A model generated the notes under the pieces. That model saw only the letters and a program-made list of their open reading frames with translations. It was not told the DNA's origin and did no database searches. From the NCBI RefSeq assembly GCF_004322705.1, contig NZ_SIZZ01000001.1, positions 1,116,001-1,180,000 on the forward strand: a stretch of 64,000 nt of DNA. Reading direction: 5' to 3'. The translations under genes were made by a program, and so were the position numbers. This DNA comes from Dyella terrae. Its GTDB lineage: Bacteria > Pseudomonadota > Gammaproteobacteria > Xanthomonadales > Rhodanobacteraceae. Positions 60,277 through 64,000 of the stretch are shown here, piece by piece. Each line of letters begins with the position of its first letter. Position 1 is the stretch's first letter.

Positions 60277-60303
60277 AAAAAGCCCGCGCATGGCGGGCTT
60301 TTT
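60277..60303 (+). terminator. Terminator of the two-gene unit
   Basis: AAAAAGCCCGC-GCATG-GCGGGCTTTTT: an 11-bp stem with A and T ends, 4 bases after the stop. Because the tRNA-Ser fragment sits right after it, it also marks the end of core chromosome. Confidence 0.93.
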
Positions 60304-60309
60304 CACAGG

Positions 60310-60369
60310 TGGCGGAAGAGGTGGGATTCGAACCCACGGAAGGTTTGACCCTTCGCCGGTTTTCAAGAC
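60310..60369 (-). other. 3' fragment of a tRNA-Ser gene, probable attachment (att) site
   Basis: On the minus strand the sequence begins GTCTTGAAAACCGG (anticodon TGA loop and 3' half of its stem), continues through a variable arm and an intact T-arm GTGGGTTCGAATCCCAC, and ends CTCTTCCGCCA. The 5' half of a tRNA-Ser, including the left side of the anticodon stem (CCGGT), is missing upstream, so it cannot fold as a full tRNA. Many islands integrate in the anticodon or T-arm of tRNA genes and leave such a displaced 3' copy. The element should run rightward and rebuild an intact tRNA-Ser at its other end. Confidence 0.82.
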
Positions 60370-60572
60370 TTTTAGTCCTAGAAATTTTGCCCCTTTTCGA
60401 TCAATAGGTTGGACGCACCAAATTCTCAACCACATGATTCGCCGAGAAATGTTGTTGTATCAACCAATCTCAGTCACCACTGACTATTCTTTTGCATGTT
60501 TGACCGGCGTTTGACGGAAACTTATAGATCGAGGCGCCAAAAGGACCGATGCACTAAACGCATTCCTCCGCA

Positions 60573-60869
60573 CTAATGTCCCTCGCCGGGGAAATCACCA
60601 GGCCTCAATTCGGTGAACCAAGCTAGAAGTTCACTCCTCAAGTAGCGCACTGCCCGGCCCCGCTTTCTGTAGGGAGGCCCTTGCCCGATCCAGCGCTGCT
60701 TCTCGAACCAAGCCTTGCTCATCTTGGTTAGAGCTACGGCATCCTTGGTGGTAAGCAGCTCGTCTTGCGCAACCGGAGGCAATTGCGGAGCACCGAAGCC
60801 CTCCCCTAACTCGCGCAGTTCCTGCGATGCCGCCACCCGCGTCTTTCTGGATCGCACCTTATTTGTCAT
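60573..60869 (-). CDS. AlpA-like excisionase/HTH regulator
   Basis: 98-residue protein. The C-terminal MerR-like winged helix LLTTKDAVALTKMSKAWFEK, followed by GPPYRKRGRAVRYLRSELLAWF, matches the AlpA/Xis-type excisionase family encoded by prophages and integrative islands, which bends DNA at att sites or activates integrase. A basic N-terminal stretch (KVRSRKTRV) precedes it. It is divergent from the XRE gene with CTATAG-type repeats between them. Confidence 0.82.
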   Translation of the reverse strand: MTNKVRSRKTRVAASQELRELGEGFGAPQLPPVAQDELLTTKDAVALTKMSKAWFEKQRWIGQGPPYRKRGRAVRYLRSELLAWFTELRPGDFPGEGH

Positions 60870-60881
60870 GACAGGTACGTG

Positions 60882-60937
60882 CCTATAGGCCGTGGACTAT
60901 AGGCTACAATGCCACGAAATTTCCGGCGTGACTATAG
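60882..60937. promoter_or_regulatory. CTATAG repeats between alpA-like and XRE genes
   Basis: Three copies of CTATAG at 60883-60888 (inside the palindrome CCTATAGG), 60897-60902 and 60932-60937, in the divergent space of the two regulators; a TACAAT -10-like box lies at 60905-60910. The spacing suggests operators for the XRE protein and a promoter pointing right. Binding is inferred. Confidence 0.45.
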
Positions 60938-61200
60938 CGCCAATACCAGACATCGGCCCCCTCTTCGGCGAGGTTCTTACCCGCTATCGGACCCGTGCTG
61001 AAATCACTCAAGAGGAGCTTGCGCTACGAGCCGATTTGGACAGAACTTTTGTCTCCAGGCTAGAGCGCGGCATTAGGCAGCCCACGATCACCACTTTATT
61101 TGCGGTAGCTCAAGCGCTTGATGTGCACGCAGCAGACCTTGTTCGCGATACCGAAGACTTGTTACGCCGCAAAACGCCTGGGAAGAAGAACAGTGCTTGA
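60928..61200 (+). CDS. XRE-family HTH regulator
   Basis: 90-residue helix-turn-helix repressor. Typical XRE domain: FGEVLTRYRTRAEITQEELA, LRADLDRTFVSRLERGIRQP, TITTLFAVAQALDVHAADLV. Start taken at GTG 60928 (VTIAPIPDIGPLFGE); another GTG at 60892 adds 12 residues and would run over a promoter-like TACAAT. It lies 65 bases upstream of the RelA/SpoT-domain gene, so it probably regulates that gene or acts as its antitoxin. Confidence 0.85.
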   Translation: MTIAPIPDIGPLFGEVLTRYRTRAEITQEELALRADLDRTFVSRLERGIRQPTITTLFAVAQALDVHAADLVRDTEDLLRRKTPGKKNSA

Positions 61201-61265
61201 ACTAAGAGGCTGAGAGATTTTGGCGGCTTCCGTGGCCGATGAACCAGGGACTTTGGGAGTTCCAC

Positions 61266-62387
61266 ATGCAATGGGAAAGGCCTCGCTACAGTCGCAAAGT
61301 AGTTCGACGAGCTGGCAAACTCCTCGCCTTTGAGGACCCAGTTCCCTTCCATATTGACGTGGATGGACACATAGAACGCGCAGCCGATCTCTTTCGCGAA
61401 CTTAACGCACAGGTCGTTTTCAATAACTGGCGTTCTGCGCATGCGTACCCCCTAAATACCTTCAAAGTCACTCTACGCGACAGGGCAAGGCGCGTTGACC
61501 AAGAAGCGCTCACCGCTCAGCGACTCAAACGCTCACCATCGATAATCGCAAAGCTGCGGCGATTCGAGAATATGGACCTTGCTCGTATGCAAGATATCGG
61601 AGGCTGCAGGGCAATCGTCCGAGACATCCCCGCGGTGTACCAACTGTGGCACGCGTTTGATACAGGACGGCATCGCCATATCCTTGACGACTTCAAGGAC
61701 TACATAGAAGAGCCGAAGGAAGACGGCTATCGCGGCATACACCTCATATACAAGTACGTGGGTCGCGGCAACGGCAGCGTCTATAACGGACTCCGCATCG
61801 AAGTGCAGCTGCGCACCCAAATTCAGCATGCCTGGGCGACAGCTGTTGAGACTGTTGATCTATTTACAAGGCAGGCGATCAAAGCCGGTCAGGGGCAAGT
61901 GCAATGGCGAGAATTCTTTTGCGTCGCAAGTGAAGCGTTCTCAGTTTTGGAACACTCCGAGCCAATGCCAATGGAGGAGAGGTCTCGCATAAAAGCCTTG
62001 TTAGTTGACCTTTCCAGTCAACTTGACGTCTTCAATCGCCTGCATCGCTACAGTGAAGCCGTTCAGCTCGTCGAGCAGATCAAAGAAGCGAGCCAATATC
62101 TCTTGGAGCTCGATCTGGTGAACGATGAACTCCGCGTAAGGGGGTTTACCGCCAAAGAGCGTGACAAAGCGCAGAAGGAGTACACGGAGGCGGAAAAGCG
62201 CCTTGGGGAGAACGGCGACGTCGTTCTTGTATCAGTGGAAAACGTGAACGCCCTTCGCAAGGCTTTTCCGAACTACTTTGCAGACACCACTCTCTTCATA
62301 GCAACACTTGACGAAGTGCTGGCCTGGGAATCCGACGAAGTGAATAACCTCCTGATCGAATGGCTCAGTAAACGCCCTGAAGAATAA
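61266..62387 (+). CDS. RelA/SpoT-domain protein, possible toxSAS or small alarmone synthetase
   Basis: 373-residue single-domain synthetase-type protein. RelA_SpoT motifs: RLKRSPSIIAKLRRFENMDL, MQDIGGCRAIVRDI, DYIEEPKEDGYRGIHLIYKY and the nucleotide site IEVQLRTQIQHAWATAVE. No HD hydrolase, TGS or ACT domain, so it cannot be a housekeeping Rel/SpoT. The C-terminal 150 residues are a helical, charged extension (LVEQIKEASQYLLELDLVND). Start at 61266 is preferred because GGGAG lies 9 bases upstream; ATG at 61239 would add 9 residues. Located in a low-GC island, right after an XRE gene: candidate toxSAS toxin or phage-defence gene. Confidence 0.85.
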   Translation: MQWERPRYSRKVVRRAGKLLAFEDPVPFHIDVDGHIERAADLFRELNAQVVFNNWRSAHAYPLNTFKVTLRDRARRVDQEALTAQRLKRSPSIIAKLRRFENMDLARMQDIGGCRAIVRDIPAVYQLWHAFDTGRHRHILDDFKDYIEEPKEDGYRGIHLIYKYVGRGNGSVYNGLRIEVQLRTQIQHAWATAVETVDLFTRQAIKAGQGQVQWREFFCVASEAFSVLEHSEPMPMEERSRIKALLVDLSSQLDVFNRLHRYSEAVQLVEQIKEASQYLLELDLVNDELRVRGFTAKERDKAQKEYTEAEKRLGENGDVVLVSVENVNALRKAFPNYFADTTLFIATLDEVLAWESDEVNNLLIEWLSKRPEE

Positions 62388-62618
62388 GTCATGCAATAGA
62401 ACGGTTCGTTCTTATCAATCTCCATATGATCGCACCACTTGTGATCCTAGATTCTTCCATCACAACACCGAACAGCTGCTTCGATAATTCAGCGCACATG
62501 CTGTTGGGCCGAGTTGATGGACCGCACGCGGCACGTCTCGGCCCGATGCATGGATAGCGTAAGCTGCGCGTGACCGGCGGTGCTTAAGTGAGGGATTGAA
62601 CCTGCAATCCCCTGCCAC

Positions 62619-63329
62619 TTACCCCGCAGGTTCGGTCACGAATTCCAATAGTTCACGCCCAACCAGTGAAATGATCATCCGCTGAAAATTACTGGAAGCT
62701 AGACGAGTTCCGGCACGATAGTCGTTAGTGAGCAAGCCGCGCGAGTTAAGGTCCCTGAGAACTAGCGCAAGGTATTCGCGGTCAACCCCATCGAGGGCCA
62801 CCAGCTGAGCGAGTCGCTCCAGTGCCTTGTCATCCGACATGTCCACCATGCCTGCGTCAACCCCGAACAACTTGTCGCCGTAAATTTTCAGAACAACAAA
62901 GTGCGATGCGTCCAGTTCATCGACTAACCGAATGAAAAGACGTTTCCGTTCAGCCGGTGCATCTAGTACAGCCGAGTTTGCTACGCATGCAAGTAGACGC
63001 GTTCTCTTTTCGCTGGAAGCCGAACGCCTGCCAGATTCGATGGCCGCAAATACAACGTCCTGGAAGCCCTCGTCATTTGCAAGGCTCGTTGCGGAAATTC
63101 CGCGTTGCTCAAGCGCATTGATAGCGTTCGCAACTTGCTCAAGAAATTCTTGAGTGCGGCGCTGCGCAGGGCTAACGATGGCGAGCTGCACAGCCTCGGA
63201 CAGAAACGGGCCAACAAGGGGCACCGATCCAAGGCCTGCTTTGACAGCCATTGAGTGAATCACATCGCCGGCGGTCGCACGAGAATCGGGAGCAGTCAAT
63301 CGGCCGTCTTTGCTCATTTCATGGTCCAT
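62619..63329 (-). CDS. Accessory hypothetical protein in the island
   Basis: 236-residue protein, not recognised. N-terminal Gly/Pro-rich hydrophobic stretch AVKAGLGSVPLVGPFLSEAV could be membrane-associated; then a helical charged body (RRTQEFLEQVANAINALEQR, FAAIESGRRSASSEKRTRLL) and a winged-helix-like end. AT-richer than the core genes. Start at 63329, or 63317 (MSKDGRL). Its start overlaps by 11 bases the end of an open frame without start codon (63319-63501), suggesting it was the second gene of an operon. Confidence 0.65.
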   Translation of the reverse strand: MDHEMSKDGRLTAPDSRATAGDVIHSMAVKAGLGSVPLVGPFLSEAVQLAIVSPAQRRTQEFLEQVANAINALEQRGISATSLANDEGFQDVVFAAIESGRRSASSEKRTRLLACVANSAVLDAPAERKRLFIRLVDELDASHFVVLKIYGDKLFGVDAGMVDMSDDKALERLAQLVALDGVDREYLALVLRDLNSRGLLTNDYRAGTRLASSNFQRMIISLVGRELLEFVTEPAG

Positions 63330-63501
63330 GAAGGAATGCCAAGCTTGCGAACGATATCAAGCCCGACAGGAGCTGCACCTCAGTAAGGTCAACTTCCTTT
63401 TGAACTTGCTCTTTCGAGAATAGCTCAAGTGCCTCATCACGACTTTCTGACGGGCGCTTGCTGATAACTGTGTCGTCGATAGTCCCATCGATTGATTCAA
63501 A
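63319..63501 (-). pseudogene. C-terminal remnant of a broken gene
   Basis: An open stretch of 60 codons with protein-like content (IDGTIDDTVISKRPSESRDE, ALELFSKEQVQKEVDLTEVQ, LLSGLISFASLAFLHGP) ending in TGA at 63319, overlapping the start of the next gene. It has an in-frame TGA immediately upstream and no ATG, GTG or TTG near its 5' end, so it looks like the surviving C-terminus of a gene lost by deletion or frameshift. The alternative, a frameshifted active gene, cannot be excluded. Confidence 0.35.
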
Positions 63502-63751
63502 TCATTGCGTGCGATCCCGCCCTGACCCGAACTGACTCACGGTATATGCGTTACTTTCAGCAACATCCCTCGCACAGCATTGAGGGATACTGTCGTATCT
63601 GCGAGCCCCAGTTGAATAGGGTAGTAATGGTGAGACTCTCCGATGATTGGCAATCGGCCGCCATTAGATCCCTTGGCAACGCCCGCACTACCGAACGTAT
63701 GTCAGCTCGAAAATTTGCGCACAAGCGATCTGAAAGAGTCCGCAGTTAACT

Positions 63752-64000
63752 TCACTCTGGATCTTCAGAGGCTCCCGCAACAGCGGCAGCTGCAGCTGCC
63801 GCAGGTGCCGTCTTTATTGTTTTCGCGACCGATAGGGCACGACCAGCAAAATCTTTCATCTGCTCGGCAAACCCGGGCACAACCCTTAACGCTTCTTTTA
63901 CTGCGCTTGAAGACAGCAGCTCGTGCCACGGACTTCCATGTGTCTCGGTTTCTACAAGCCTCAGAGGCAATTCATCTAGTCGATTAAGAGCAGATGCGAG
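63752..64000 (-). CDS. C-terminal part of an unassigned protein, cut by window edge
   Basis: The minus-strand frame is open through the right edge (82 visible codons), ending at 63752. Visible sequence includes LASALNRLDELPLRLVETET, the helix GFAEQMKDFAGRALSVAKTI and an Ala-rich C-terminus (KTAPAAAAAAAVAGASEDPE). An internal TTG at 63970 is not taken as start because the frame continues without stop beyond it. Too little remains to name it. The bases between it and the remnant at 63501 (about 250) contain no convincing gene. Confidence 0.5.
   Translation of the reverse strand, partial: LASALNRLDELPLRLVETETHGSPWHELLSSSAVKEALRVVPGFAEQMKDFAGRALSVAKTIKTAPAAAAAAAVAGASEDPE

Noticed and set aside
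60310-60400. Intact tRNA-Ser
   Set aside because: The 5' half (acceptor 5' strand, D-arm, left anticodon stem) cannot be found upstream of GTCTTGAAAACC, so only a 3' fragment is present.
62575-62625. T-arm-like GCAGGTTCAATCC sequence on the minus strand
   Set aside because: The stem does not close (GCAGG against CCTCA) and no acceptor or anticodon arm can be built; treated as chance similarity.

Overview
The window reads as the chromosome of a GC-rich gammaproteobacterium. Gene content (AcnA, an ScpA-ScpB-RluB run with long tails on ScpB and RluB, folP-glmM ... tpiA-secG-tRNA-Leu, epmA-ligA) points to the Xanthomonadales, most likely Rhodanobacteraceae (Dyella, Luteibacter or Rhodanobacter type). 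This placement is inference from family resemblance, not a database search.

Layout. 1-5.1 kb: 3' part of acnA, a small lipoprotein and fadD. 5.1-6.7 kb: a PilZ protein and DNA polymerase IV on the minus strand. 7.2-11.2 kb: the chromosome-segregation/ribosome-modification run scpA-scpB-rluB followed by arsC; RluB carries a long RGG-type tail. 11.2-13.2 kb: an omega-amidase and a methionine-type aminotransferase that fit together in glutamine-driven methionine salvage. 13.2-16.7 kb: a divergent LysR/azoreductase pair and an exported amidohydrolase. 16.7-20.3 kb: small or orphan genes and a 0.43 kb array of 7-bp repeats, with a miniature relative at 5.03-5.09 kb. 20.4-25.1 kb: an archaic (Csu-like) chaperone-usher pilus operon. 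25.1-29.1 kb: an accessory stretch with long non-coding tracts, an AraC regulator next to an unreported 49-residue Cys-rich, metallothionein-like gene, and an orphan gene flanked by duplicated 25-bp elements.

29.1-46.2 kb is mainly core: tRNA-Leu(GAG), secG, tpiA, a short-chain dehydrogenase, a 2-oxoglutarate/IPNS-like oxygenase, glmM, folP, orn, sbcB, a DUF2461-type gene, MHS transporter, aqpZ, a glyoxalase-fold protein, a 55-residue membrane protein, epmA, ligA, rnk and a DHA2 drug transporter. 46.3-58.4 kb: a CPA2 antiporter, then two giant genes (1446 and 1578 residues) in one operon that I cannot assign to any family, then photolyase. This two-gene module is the best candidate for an undescribed system here.

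58.5-60.3 kb: a two-gene unit of a soluble protein with a Ser/Thr/Pro-rich N-terminus and a small two-helix membrane protein. At 60.31-60.37 kb lies a 60-nt 3' fragment of a tRNA-Ser gene, the signature of an integration site. To its right, base composition drops and mobile-island genes follow: an AlpA-like excisionase/regulator, an XRE regulator, a RelA/SpoT-domain protein (toxSAS/defence candidate), an orphan protein with a degraded upstream partner, and a gene cut by the right edge. The island continues past 64 kb.
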